Part shown: positions 1-11,715 of the stretch, piece by piece
How the letters are laid out: each line of letters starts with the position of its first letter
Position numbering within the stretch: position 1 is the stretch's first letter
Source of the DNA: Anaeramoeba ignava
Lineage: Eukaryota; Metamonada; Anaeramoebidae
Direction: 5' to 3'
DNA: 64,000 nt
NCBI GenBank assembly: GCA_028826165.1
Contig: JAPDFW010000092.1
Location: 682,001-746,000, forward strand
Position numbers and translations under genes: made by a program
The notes under the pieces: model-generated
Told to the model about the DNA's origin: nothing
Databases searched by the model: none
What the model saw: only the letters and a program-made list of their open reading frames with translations

Positions 1-1119
1 TCGAGTTGGTATTGGACAAGAGATAAACATGTTAGTTATTCAATGAGAATAAAATAGAAAATATTAAATTAAATATTAAATTAAATATTAAATATTAAAA
101 TAAATATTAAAATAAATATTAAATTAAATATTAAATTAAATATTAAATTAAATATTAAATTAAATATTAATTTTTTATAAAAAGAATATCCCACCAAGTC
201 CAGTTAAATCATCTTTCAAAAGAATGCTTAGATATCATTTAGGATCTTTAGCTTTTGGAGCTTTATTAATTGCAATTGTTAGAATGATTCGTTATATGAT
301 TGAATTAATTCAAAGAAGATTAAAAAGAGCGAAAAAGAACAAGTGTATAAGTTATTGTTTTTATTGCATGAAATATTGTTTATATTGTCTTGAATCCTGG
401 TTAAAATTTATAACTCGAAATGCATATATTATGGTAAAAAATAAAATCGGAAAAAAATTAAAATTAAAATTAATTAAAATTAAAATTAAAATTAAAATTA
501 AAATTAAAATTAAAATTAAAATTAAAATTAAAATTAAAATTAAAATTAAAATTAAAATTAAAATTAAAATTAAAATTAAAATTAAAATTAAAATTAAAAT
601 TAAAATTTAAATTAAAATTAAAAATTAAAAATTAAAAAGATTGCTGTTTATGGAGAAAGCTTTTGTAAATCAACAAAAAGAGCTTATCATTTAATAGCAA
701 GAAATGCTATAAGAATGATGACAGTATCAATAATAGGAACATATTTATTTTTCTTAGGAAAAATTATGGTAACAGCAGTAGTAACAGTAATAAGTTTAGC
801 AATTTTACGATCAATTGGAACAATTTCTTTTTATATTGTTCCAGGAATTGTTTGCGCTATTTTAGCTTATGGAATTGCATCTTCATTTATGTCTGTATTT
901 GAAATGACTCTTGATACTTTGCTTCTTTGCTTTTGTGAAGACTCAGAAAGACATGATGGTAGTTCTCCTGATAAAGAACCTTATGCTTCTGAAAGATTGC
1001 GTAGATTTATGGATAATAATGCTGTTTCTGATAAAAATTTAAATTCTGATTCTGATTCTCATCATGATGACCATCAAAATGATAATCAAAAAGAAATTTT
1101 AAATGATAATCAAAACTAA
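1..1119 (+). CDS. Choline transporter-like protein (SLC44/CTL family), 3' part
   Basis: The 5' end lies outside the window. Exons read 1-30, 185-433 and 640-1119, all phase 0, giving 252 residues and a TAA stop. The introns begin GTTAGT and GTAAAA and end AAAAG. The spliced protein shows family hallmarks in order: WYWTRDK, then PPSPV, then RYHLGSLAFGALLIAIV, then a Cys-rich FYCMKYCLYCLE, then NAYIM joined across intron 2 to IAVYGESFC, and near the C terminus FCEDSERHDGS followed by a PY. These match the C-terminal half of SLC44 transporters, polytopic membrane proteins that move choline or thiamine-like cations; the substrate here is unknown. The tail is Asp/Asn/His-rich low complexity. The perfect AAAATT hexamer array at 456-630 is entirely intronic. 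Confidence in the family is high; exon 1-30 is short but fits frame and homology. Confidence 0.9.
434..639 (+). repeat. AAAATT hexamer array filling an SLC44 intron
   Basis: Nearly the whole 206-nt intron is a perfect AAAATT array of about 25 units. It is open in one frame as Ile-Lys repeats, but splicing removes it, because NAYIM joins IAVYG only when it is excised. Confidence 0.85.
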
Positions 1120-1578
1120 TCAAAACTAATCAAGTTTCTTTTCTATTTTTCTTTTCTTTTCTTTTCTTTCTTTTTTTTTCAAATTTCCTTTTATTTTTCT
1201 TTCTTTTTTTTTCAAATTTCCTTTTATTTTTCTTTTGAAAAAAAATCAAACAAATCCAAAAAAAATGAAAAAGATTTTCTTTCTGAAAAATCAATCAAAA
1301 AAATCAATTTTTTCTTGTTTAAATTTGTTTAAATTTCTTTTTAAATTTCTTTATAAATTTGTTTATAAATTTGTTTATAAATTTGTTTATAAATTTGTTT
1401 ATAAATTCTTGTTAAATTTGTTTATAAATTTGTTTATAAATTTGTTTATAAATTTGTTTATTAATTTATTTGTTAAATTTGATTATAAATTTGTTTATAA
1501 ATTTGTTGTTAAATTTGTTTATAAATTTGTTTATAAATTTGTTTATAAATTTGTTTGTAAATTTGTTTATAAATTCTT
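1120..1578. repeat. Convergent intergenic spacer with a 12-bp TTTATAAATTTG array
   Basis: This spacer separates the 3' ends of the SLC44 gene (+) and the long helical-protein gene (-). Positions 1120-1230 are pyrimidine-rich with a duplicated stretch around TTTTTTTCAAATTTCC. Positions about 1325-1575 are an imperfect 12-bp TTTATAAATTTG array. The open reading frame across it (Lys-Phe-Val-Tyr repeats) is an array artefact. No gene is visible. Confidence 0.8.
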
Positions 1579-4500
1579 TTAATCAAAATATAAAATAATT
1601 GGTATTTTATATTGATCACGTATGGAAATAATTTCTGAACTTAATAACTTTAATAAACTTAATGGTTGCAATTTATAATCTTTCACAGTTTTTGAAGTAG
1701 AAAAAAATTTAATTAAAATCTTCACAAATTTTTTAACAACAAAATCAAGATATTTTTCAGGAACAAGAACAAATAAATAAAAAGGAAATTGAGATACAAT
1801 ATCAAGAAAAAAAGAGTAAGGAAATGAAAAAACATTCAAAATTGAAGTGAAAATAATTGGAAAATCACCTTTATGGATAAAAGAATGAATAGTTTTGGGA
1901 TTTTTTGAATAAATTTCTGAATAAATTGTTTTTGGAAATTTTGAGCTTTCAAATTCTTGAGTTTCTATTTTTGATAACCATTGAGTATCATCATATTTTT
2001 TGTTCTTTTGCAAATTTTCATTTTGATTTTGATTTTCATTTTGATTTTGATTTTGATTTTGATTTTGATTTTGATTTTGATTTTGATTTTGATTTTGATT
2101 TTCATTTTCATTTTCATTTTTTGAATTATAATTATGATGATGATGAATTTGATGAAGAAATTTTTTAAATTGATTTTTACATTGAGAAATTATTTCTTGT
2201 GAATTTTTTGAGTCTGATAAACTTTTAAACATCAATACTCTTGGAAAATATAATTTTTTTGTTTGGATATCAATTGAAGGATTAAATGCCAAGTTATTTA
2301 AGTAAAAACCACGAGTGAAAAAAATGGGATAAAAAATATTTTCCCAAGGAAATGGAATCATCCATTTCGAACAAATCAATCGAACAAATTTTGGCAATCC
2401 AAGACCATCTTGATTTCCCAAACTATGAATATATGAAGACATTTGAGATATTAATTTCAATGTTTGATTTTCTTCCTTCTTTTCTTCTTCATTTTGTTTT
2501 CTATACACTATCGAGTTTATTGATAAATATTCTGAATTTTTCATAAATTTTGATCCAAATCCTTTAGAGTCTATTAAAGGTCCAAGAATCACACTTGTAA
2601 ATTGTTCCTGGAATTTTTTAAGATTTTGTACTATTTTGTTTCTCCATAATTTTTCTGATTCTGAATTGGAATTGAGGCATGAATGAATTTTTTTGTTTTT
2701 ATTAAATTTGAGGCATTCATATTGAGCCTTATTTCCATTTCCATTTTTATATTTATTTTGATTTTGATTTTTATATTTATTTTGATTTTGATTTTGATTT
2801 TGATTTTGATTTTTGATCTTGATTTTGATCACTTGATTCAATTGAAGTGAACGCAAAATATTCAAATAAAAAATGAAGTAGTTTTTTATCCAAAAAAATT
2901 GGATATGGTTTTTCTTCTTCAATTTCTTCATCGTTTTTATCTTCTCCAAATTCATTCCAAAAATCAGAATTTGGAACTAATTTTTGGTAATTTTCTGATA
3001 TTTGAGTTTGAACCAAAATATTTGCATTTATTTTTGATTCATTTCTTAATAAATGAGCATAATTTTCCATTCTGTAACCTCCAAAACAATATATTCTTTT
3101 ATATCCTTTTTTGGGAATCAAAATTATAAGAAAATCATCAATAAGTAAAGTACAAATTGTTTCATAATAAACTTTTTGTTCTTGTTTTTGTTCTTGTTTT
3201 TGTGCAAAATTAAGACTTGTTTCCTTTTTTTGGTTTTTGTTTGAATTTGATTCAATAATTGATAATAAAGATGATTTGTTTTCTTTCATTAACGTTTCAT
3301 ATGAAATTAATCCATCAGCATATTTTTGTCTATTGATTTTGATTTTGGAAATTTCACCCCAAATATTTTTTTGTAAATTTCCATTATCTTCAAATTGTGC
3401 TCGATTTTCTATTTGATTTTTAAATTATTATAATTTAATTTTTTATATTTTTTATATTTTTTATATTTCTTCAAATACCTTGATTTGAAATGTGAAGAAT
3501 TTGCTCTAATAAAATAAATGTATCGAAAACATCAATATTTTCATCAATTATTTTTGTTTCCAAAGTTAATAAGAAAAGACAAATTCTTTTTATAATATTA
3601 AAAGATTTAAGAATAAAACTATATCTAGCATTTGATAGAATAAAATGACCATTTCTGATAAAAAGTTTATAAAACAAGCTTTTTGCTTCATTCCAAAATT
3701 CAATAGCTTGAGTTAAATTATCTTCTAGTTTATAAATCTCAGCAAAATTAAGATAATTATTAAGAAGAAGAAATGGAGAGGAAATTTCAGATGCAATTTC
3801 CATTGAGAATGTTGTTGTATTTTCAATGAATTCTAACGGAATTTTGACGGTGTGAGCTTGGAAAGTATTTGAGTTTAATCTTTCTTTGATTTCTTCATTT
3901 TGATGCTTCAAATTCCTTTTCAATCGAGGCTTTTGAAAAGGTTTCTGAAGGTTTTTCTTCTCAAATAAATTCATCCCAGAAAGCGGAGGAAGCTTAGCAA
4001 CATTCGAGTATTTCTCTCCAAAAAACGCAACATTTGGGAAAATATAACTTAATAAACATTCTGCTATTTTATTATCAATTTTGCAAAGATGGAAATCATC
4101 TCCAATTGCATGATAATAACGATAGGCTTCTTGGAAATCAAACAAACATGAATTGATTAAATCGCCTGGGGTTTCAAAATTCAAAATTGTTGTTGGAGAT
4201 GATGGAAGTATTTTTCCAAATAACATCCGATCTTGTAAATTTGATGAAAGATCAAATTTCAAAGGGAATTGGAATTTAAATATTTTCTTTACTAAAGAAA
4301 ATAATGATTTTGCTTTGAGATAGTGATATTTTCCAAGAAGAGATATGTTATTTCCTTGTGTTGATTCGATTAATTTTTGAGACCAAAATTGAGAGTCTGC
4401 AAATTTTTCTGCTTGAATATAAGCGTTGATTAATAAAATCAAATAAACTGAATAATCATTGAAATATTTCGAATTAATTTCTTTGAAATTTTTATATTTC

Positions 4501-7500
4501 TGGATGTTTTGTTTTTGAGAATTATCGTAATTAAAGCTTTTGTTTCGATGTATATTTTGATTTTCATTTTCATTTTGATCTTGATTTTGATTTCGATTTT
4601 TATCTTGATTTTGATTTTGGAAATGCATAAAATGACCAGATTTTGATTTCTTATTGCGTTCAAATATTTCTTTTTTTTTGGATTGAAGCTGATTTTTGCG
4701 ATTCAAATCATCATATCGAAATTGAGTAAGTGCTTCTTCACGAAATTCATTTGCTTTATTCAAATTAAATTTCTTCAAATAATGAAAAGCCTTTGAAGTG
4801 GATCCTTTGGCTATATATGCTTTTGCAAGAAAGAGAAATGCTTTGGATTGTATCTGGATTGGAAGATGAAGATAATCCAATTCTTCGAGAATTTGGATTG
4901 CATTTTCAATCACAAGTTCCTTCAAACTAATCTTTGCCATTGTGAGTTTTAAAGAATGAATTTGCGCTTGATATTTCGACATTTTCAACTTGGGATCTTG
5001 AACCATATTTTGAACCGCCATTAATGTTTTCTCGATGACTAATCTGGCGTGTTCAAACTTGCTATTCTCAGTCAAAATACCCGAAATCACTTCTGAAAGA
5101 AAAATCATTTCATTTCTTTTTGCTTTTCTTGTTGATTCATCATTGATTTCGATGTAATACATCAGCGCTCGATGCCAATCTTGATTTTCTTGGCTTATCT
5201 CAGCGCATCTCCATCGAAAATACTCATCACTTTGCTTCATCAATCGCAATATTTTCAATGAGTTTTCAAGTGAAAGTATTGCGTATCTATATTTATCATT
5301 TGCAAGAAGAACTTCTCCATAATGAACTGAAGCATTAAATCCAAAATCAGAAATAATCGGACGAATGATCCGATAATATTCACTCCATATTGCTGCTTTT
5401 TCACAAGCAATTCCAAGAAAAAATCCCTCTTTTTCCTCCTTTGTTGAGTTCAATCGACTCAATATATATAAACTTTCAAACGCAAATTTTTCTGATAATT
5501 GCAACTGATTTGAATCAAAGTAATAGTAACTTAATCCAAATCCAACTTTTGCTTTCAGAATCCCACAATCAAGCATATAATTTGGTTGGATTTGTGAATA
5601 TAATTTCAGGATTGCTTCGATTCGATGTTGTTCATTGATAACCAAAGGATTTTCGAAATTTTTCAAAATTCTTTCCATTTTGTTATGATATTTATTTTCT
5701 TTCCATGATTTATTTGCTTTATTCTTTGGAAGTAACCAATTTGTATCATTTAAAGGAGAAAATCCTTTTAAATAAAGTTGTATATCAATCAACACAGTTA
5801 ATTTAAGATAATTTTCTAAAAAGAAAAAAATAAACGAAAAAATCAATTTAAATTTTAAATTTTAAATTTTCTTTTTTTTTCTTTTTTCTTTACCAAAATC
5901 TTCTTCGTTTTCTGTAAAGTTTTTCAGTAAAAAAAAATCCACAAATTCTTTCTCTTTTAAATCAATCTCATAAATTTCAATATATTTTTTAATTGTAGTT
6001 ATATCATTTTCAATATTGCTATCTTTTGAAATATGTGATTGATATTCAAGCATTAATAAATTGAATAAAAATTCCGCATTTGTATAAAAATTTTTCATTA
6101 TCTTTTCTATTATTGCAAGATGTTTTTTGATTTGATTAGGATTTTTTGACAACTGCATTCTAATCATTGCTAATGATATCATTGAAATATTTTGATTGAA
6201 TTGTGGGGAAATAGAAATAGTGTTTGATTGAAGTAATTTAAAGAATTCTAATATTAAACTTGTTGCTTGTTGATCAAGATTATTTGAAATGAGTTTGGAA
6301 ATTTTTTTCAAGTATTTTAAAGCAATTTCTTCAGAAATTCTCATATTCTTTTAAAAAAATTTTTTTTTTAATTAATTAATTGAAATATTTTTTTTTTAAT
6401 TGATTGAATTAAAATTAAAATTACAAATTGATTTTTCTTTAAAGTTTTTCTTGATTTTTTTCTAATTTTAGTTGAATTTAAAAATGGTTCAATTAAATTT
6501 GTTAACCAATTTTCTAATTGAGCTTCATTAAAAATTCTAACTCCAATATTTGGCCAAGAAGAATAAAGAAGAGAAGGAATTGGATATTTAATAACTTGAA
6601 CATGATCCAAATTTGAGTCTATAATTTTCCATCTTTCAGGAAAAATTGAAGAAGAATTTTTTAAAAGATCATCTCTCATCTTTTTTTATAAATATTTTTA
6701 TAAATTTTTTTATAAATTTTTTTATAAATTTTTTTATAAATTTTTTTATAAAATTTTTATAAATTTTTATAAATTTTTATAAATATTTTTATAAATTTTT
6801 ATATTTCAGATTTTTAAAAATATTTTTATAAATTTTTATAAATTTTTTATAAATTTTTATAAATTTTTATAAATTTTTATAAATTTTTATAAATTTTTTA
6901 TAAATTTTTTATAAATTTTTATAAATTTTTATAAATTTTTTATAAATTTTTTTATTTTACAATTTCTTTGAATATTTCAGATAATTTTGAAAATGTTTGT
7001 GATCTTTGAGTTTGTGATATTTTTTCTTGAGCTGTAATTTCTAAATCCCAATCTTCATCTTCTGATTTTTCTAATTCTTTCTCAATTTCTTGTTTTTTGA
7101 TTTGATCATTAAGGTTGCTATGAGAAGTCATAAAATCTTGAATTCCATCAATTTCCATACGATCTACACTAAACAAACAAGATTTTCTCTAATATATATT
7201 TTTAATTTTGAATTGAAATATATTTTTTTAATTTTGAATTGAAATATATATTTTATTTTGAATTGGAATATATTTCTTAATTTTGAATTGAAATATATAT
7301 TTTTTATTTTGAATTGAAATATATTTTTTAATTTTGAATTGAAATATATTTTTAATTTTTGAATTGAAATATTTTTTAATTTTGAATTGAAATATATTTT
7401 TAATTTTGAATTGTAATATATTTTTAATATTTATTTTGAATTGAAATATATTATTTTTAATTTGAATTATAAAATATATTTCTTAATTTTGAATTATAAA

Positions 7501-10226
7501 ATATATTTTTAATTTTGAATTGAAATAAATATATTTTTTAATTTTGAATTGTTATATTTTAATTTTGAATTGAAATATATTTTTAATTTTGAATTGTAAA
7601 TATATTTATTTTTGAAATATATTTTTAATTTTGAATTGGAATATATTTTTAATTTTGAATTGAAATATATTTTTAATTTTTGAATTGGAATATATTTTTA
7701 ATTTTTGAATTGAAATATATTTTTTAATTTTGAATTGAAATATATTTTTATTTTTGAATTGTAATATATTTTTTATTTTGAATTGAAATATATTTTTATT
7801 TTTGAATTGAAATATATTTTTAATTTTTGAATTATTATATTTTTTTTAATTTTGAATTGGAATATATTTTTTAATTTTGAATTGAAATATATTTTTTAAT
7901 TTTGAATTGAAATATATTTTTATTTTGGATTGTAATATATTTTTATTTTTTGAATTGAAATATTTCTACTTGAATATTTTGCATTTTTGATTTTTTTTGA
8001 TTTAAAATTCTTTGTGCTTCTGAATGAATTCGATCTTGTCTTGACATTTTTGCAAAATTTCTTGCAAATTTAAGATAATTTAATCCAACTTCTTTCCTCA
8101 TTCCTAAAAAAGGAAAAGGAGATGAACATATTCTTCCAACTGAAAGACAAAGCAAAGATAATTCTGCAAAAATTTGATTTTTCAAATTATTTTCGTCTTG
8201 ATATTCAACTTTGTTTTCAACTTGAAAATTTTTTGCGGTTTTAATAACTGTTTCTTGAACTTTTTTCTTTTGATTTCCACAAAATCCATTTTCACATATA
8301 ATTTTAAGTATTAATTTAAAAGACATTGCATAATAATATAAAGCTTTTTGAATTTTTTTTTTGATTTCATAATATCTTCCAATATTGTAATAAGATTTTC
8401 TTTGTATTTCTTCTGCTTTTTCTTTTTGTGCTAATGAAGCACATTTTTTAAATAATTGTTTTGAATTTTTTTCCATTCCTAAAACTTGTGTAATTTCTGC
8501 AAATTTAAAAATGAATTCCATTTCTTTTTGCCGGATATTATTATTATCGTTATATTTTCTATAACTTGAAATACCATCAACAGCTTTTGTATAATATTCT
8601 AATGCTTCTTTTTTTAGTTTATTTGATTCGAAAATTTTTCCAATTTCAAAATTTAGTTGTGCTTGATTTAATAAAGAATCTTGATTCTATTTAGTTTTCA
8701 TATAAATTATAATTTTAATTTTAATTTTAATTTTAATTTTAATTTTAATTTTAATTTTAATTTTAATTTTAATTTTAATTTTAAATTTTAATTTAATTTT
8801 AATTTTAATTTTAATTTTAATTTTAATTTTAATTTTAATTTTAATTTTAATTTTAATTTTAATTTTAATTTTAATTATAATTTTAATTTTAATTTTAATT
8901 TTAATTTTAATTTTAATTTTAATTTTAATTAATTTTAATTTTAATTTTAATTTTAATTTTAATTTTAATTTTAATTTTAATTTTAATTTTGATTTTAATT
9001 TTGATTTTAATTTTAATTTTAATTTTAATTTTAATTTTAATTTTAATAATTTTAATTTTAATTTTAATTTTAATTTTAATTTTAATTTTAATTTTATAAT
9101 TTGATTTTAATTTTTACATCCGAAATAGGATATTGTATTTTCAATTCAGAAATTTGTTGTTGAATGTTATTTTCATTCATTTCTTTAAATTTAAGTATTT
9201 TTTTTGGTGGAAATTTCCGTTCAGTAATTGGTTGATTTATATTTAATGGAAAAGAATTTTTCACTTTTAATTCATTATCATTATTATTGTTATTTTTATT
9301 ATTCTCTTTATTGTTATTTTGTTTAGTTTTTTCATCATCTGATTGAAAGAATTTTTTGTCTAAATTTATTTGAAGAGATTTAGAAGGTTTCAATTTTTTT
9401 TTCTCTAAATATGATAAATTTGTTAATGGTGAATCAATATCTAATAATGAATTCACCGATCTTTTAATATCTTCTCGAAAAACTTCAAAACCAGTTTGTT
9501 CTTGTGGAATTTCTATTTTAATTTAATTTTAATTTTAATTTTGATTTTTATTTTATAAATGAATTTTAATTTTAATTTTAATTTTAAATTTAATTTTAAT
9601 TTTAATTTTAATTTTAATTTTAATTTTAATTTTAATTTTATAAATGAATTTTAATTTTAAATTTAATTTTATAAATGAATTTTAATTTTAATTTTAATTT
9701 TAATTTTAATTTTAATTTTAATTTTAATTTTAATTTTATAAATGAATTTTAATTTTATAAATTAATTTTAATTTACGAGATAAAATCTTTAAATAATTCC
9801 GAAGAATTTTTGCAATTGAATCAGGCCTTTTAGGTGTATCTGTTTTACTAATTGATTTAAAAATTGTTGTACGAAGTTTTCTTGCTAAAAACAATAAAAA
9901 AAAAATTTTTTTTTTTAATATAATTTTAAATAAAAAAAAAAGGAAAATCAATTAAGAAAATAAAAGAAGAATAAATTTTAAAAAGATAAAATACGAGTAA
10001 GTAAATTTTCTATTTTTCCTTGTTTTTGAGGACTTTTAGAATCAATATTTCCAAGTTTTTCATTTGGATCTAAATTAAAAATTGTATTTGAATTATTGTT
10101 TTCTTGTTCTTCAAAAATAAAATCATTTTCCCAATCAGTTTCAATATTTTTTCTATCTGCATAAACACCAATAATTTGAGGGTTATTTCCTCCTTGAATA
10201 AGAGGTAAATCTAATTTTAAAGTCAT
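1579..10226 (-). CDS. Giant TPR-like helical protein, ten exons, function unknown
   Basis: Exons on the minus strand: 10226-9995, 9884-9777, 9512-9118, 8686-7970, 7188-6961, 6679-6425, 6347-5894, 5815-3479, 3408-2833, 2630-1579. Every junction keeps phase; the sum is 6354 nt, 2117 residues. Introns start GTAT/GTAAAT/GTAAAA/GTAG/GTAATT; only the last (GTGATC) is weak. TPR-like helical pairs are visible at about residues 250-480 (for example NFEIGKIFESNKLKKEALEYY) and throughout exon 8 (about 800-1575), with an NQ insert. An acidic Trp motif DWENDF occurs near residue 31 and EDEDWDLEI near 530; short motifs of this kind occur in Byr4/Bfa1-type mitotic-exit proteins, but that alone does not assign the family. 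The last exon has a PFPWENIF segment and ends IPIILYFD. I do not recognise the orthologue; a scaffold role is inference. Confidence 0.75.
6680..6960 (-). repeat. Intron array, TTTATAAATTT units
   Basis: Intron 5 of the giant helical-protein gene is almost wholly an irregular array of TTTATAAATTT-like units with variable T-run lengths. The flanking exons join in phase 0. Confidence 0.75.
7189..7969 (-). repeat. Intron minisatellite, ~24-bp units
   Basis: The 781-nt intron 4 of the giant helical-protein gene is a degenerate tandem array whose unit, on the plus strand, is roughly AATTTTGAATTGAAATAT followed by ATTTTT. Unit length drifts by a few bases between copies. No coding potential. Confidence 0.8.
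8687..9117 (-). repeat. Intron TTTTAA hexamer array
   Basis: Intron 3 of the giant helical-protein gene, about 430 nt of almost perfect TTTTAA hexamers (plus strand), with a few phase slips and two TTTTGA variants. The neighbouring 264-nt intron 2 (9513-9776) is filled by the same hexamer interrupted by TATAAATGAA. Confidence 0.8.
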
Positions 10227-10362
10227 AAATTGAAAAAAAGATTAAAAAAAAATGAAAAAAAATGAAAAAGAAAATTTCAACGTTTTTTATTTTAATTTTT
10301 TTTTTAAATTTAAATTTTAATTTTTTCATTTTTTTGCTTTTTTATTTCTTTTAAAAAAAAAA
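10227..10362. promoter_or_regulatory. Short bidirectional promoter region
   Basis: Only 136 bp separate the start codons of two divergent genes. Both sides carry the recurrent T-run motif: read towards the right-hand gene it is TTTTTCATTTTTTTGCTTTTTT (10322-10343) just before the ATG, and read towards the left-hand gene the complementary AATGAAAAAAAATGAAAAAG lies at 10250-10270. The same CATTTTT/GCTTTTT elements precede most genes in the window, so this is a candidate core promoter; experimental support is not available from sequence. Confidence 0.45.
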
Positions 10363-11547
10363 ATGATTAAAAAAGAAAAAAATCAAAATAATTCTGAAGA
10401 ATTTAAACCTTATAGACATTTAATTGTTGGAGCTCTTTCTAAAATTATTAGTACTTTAGTAACAACTCCAATTGACACAAGAAAAACAAGAACACAATTT
10501 TACGGAGAAACAGCAAAAAAAACATATGCACAAAAAGGGCTTTTACCAAATTTATTATCAACTGTACCAACAAGTGCTTTATCCTTCTTAATTTATCATC
10601 ATATTAAAGTCAATTCCGGCAAATCCAAAATTGAATTGAAAATTTTGCCAAATCAACCTTTTACTTCCATTTATCTGTTTGGAAAATCCATTTTCCTTCA
10701 TTATCGCCCTGTATTTGATGCTGCGGTTGTAAGAGCATTCATTATTTTGATTCGAAATCCATTCGAAATTGCAAAAATGAGAATGCAACTTGAAGGAACA
10801 ACAAAGAAAATCAAACCGCTCAATTTCAAAAATACTCTCTTAAAAACAACCAATAAATATGGATTTTCTGAGCTTTTTGCAGGTTATTCTGCTTATCTAA
10901 TGAGGGATTTTCTGGCTTATCCTCTTTATTGGGGAACTTATGATATTGTCAAAAATATTCAATTCAATTACATCAATAAAAATCACTCTATAAAAAACCC
11001 CAAAAAATTGGGTCCTTTAAACCACATGATTTCTGCTTCTGCTGCTACTTTGATTTCTTCTATTTTCACCATTCCCTTTGATGTTGTTAAAACAAAATTA
11101 CAAACAAGAACTTTAATTCCAGATGGTCAAACTAAATACTCAAATATCTTCAAAACTTTCCAAACTATTTATAAAGAAAATGGTATCAAAGGCTTTACTC
11201 AAGGTTTATCTTCAAGATTATATACTGTTTTGCCTTCTGCTATTATTTCTTTTATTGTTTATGAATATTTGATTGAAAAGTGGAATGAATTTGATCAAAA
11301 TCAAAATCAAAATCAAAATCAAAATCAAAATCAAAATCAAAATCAAAATTTCAAAGTTTTTCCTTTACAAAAAATTGATTCAATGTTTTTCAAAATTTAC
11401 AATTTTTTCAATCATAACAATAATGTAGTTTTTTCTCCCAATTTCGATCAATATTATATTCCAAATTATATTTCAAACAACATCTCAAAATATATTCCAA
11501 AAAATATTCCAAAATATATTCCAAATTTTAATCAAAAGAAAATTTGA
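10363..11547 (+). CDS. Mitochondrial carrier family (SLC25) protein
   Basis: A single-exon ORF of 394 residues with the three-fold carrier architecture. Repeat 1 has TPIDTRKTRTQ (about residues 42-52), repeat 2 NPFEIAKMRMQ (about 133), repeat 3 IPFDVVKTKLQ (about 242); these are the P-x-[DE]-x-x-[KR] signatures ending odd-numbered helices. Each is followed by a second hydrophobic helix, such as ALSFLIYHHI and AIISFIVYEYL. Such proteins exchange metabolites across the inner membrane of mitochondria or related organelles. The substrate cannot be named from these motifs. After the third repeat (about residue 305) comes a (NQ) tract and a tail of short repeats around KYIPKNIP, beyond the usual ~300-residue length. 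The start is the first in-frame ATG after the T-rich leader. Confidence 0.88.
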   Translation: MIKKEKNQNNSEEFKPYRHLIVGALSKIISTLVTTPIDTRKTRTQFYGETAKKTYAQKGLLPNLLSTVPTSALSFLIYHHIKVNSGKSKIELKILPNQPFTSIYLFGKSIFLHYRPVFDAAVVRAFIILIRNPFEIAKMRMQLEGTTKKIKPLNFKNTLLKTTNKYGFSELFAGYSAYLMRDFLAYPLYWGTYDIVKNIQFNYINKNHSIKNPKKLGPLNHMISASAATLISSIFTIPFDVVKTKLQTRTLIPDGQTKYSNIFKTFQTIYKENGIKGFTQGLSSRLYTVLPSAIISFIVYEYLIEKWNEFDQNQNQNQNQNQNQNQNQNFKVFPLQKIDSMFFKIYNFFNHNNNVVFSPNFDQYYIPNYISNNISKYIPKNIPKYIPNFNQKKI

Positions 11548-11715
11548 ATTGAAAAAGATCATTTCAAAATTTAATTCCTTTTTATTTTATTTTGAAAAAA
11601 CAAAAAACAAAAAACTTTTTGGATTAAAGGAAAAGTAAAAGAAGTTATAAATTAGAAAATAATTTTTTTGATTTTAATTTTGATTTTAATTTTAATTTTG
11701 ATTTTAATTTTGATT

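Noticed and set aside
1579-6000. Separase identity for the giant helical protein (length ~2100, TPR-like N-terminal part, PWE and hydrophobic strand motifs near the end)
   Set aside because: No catalytic His-Gly-His/Gly or Cys motif and no recognisable caspase-like core is visible, so the resemblance is only in length and helices.
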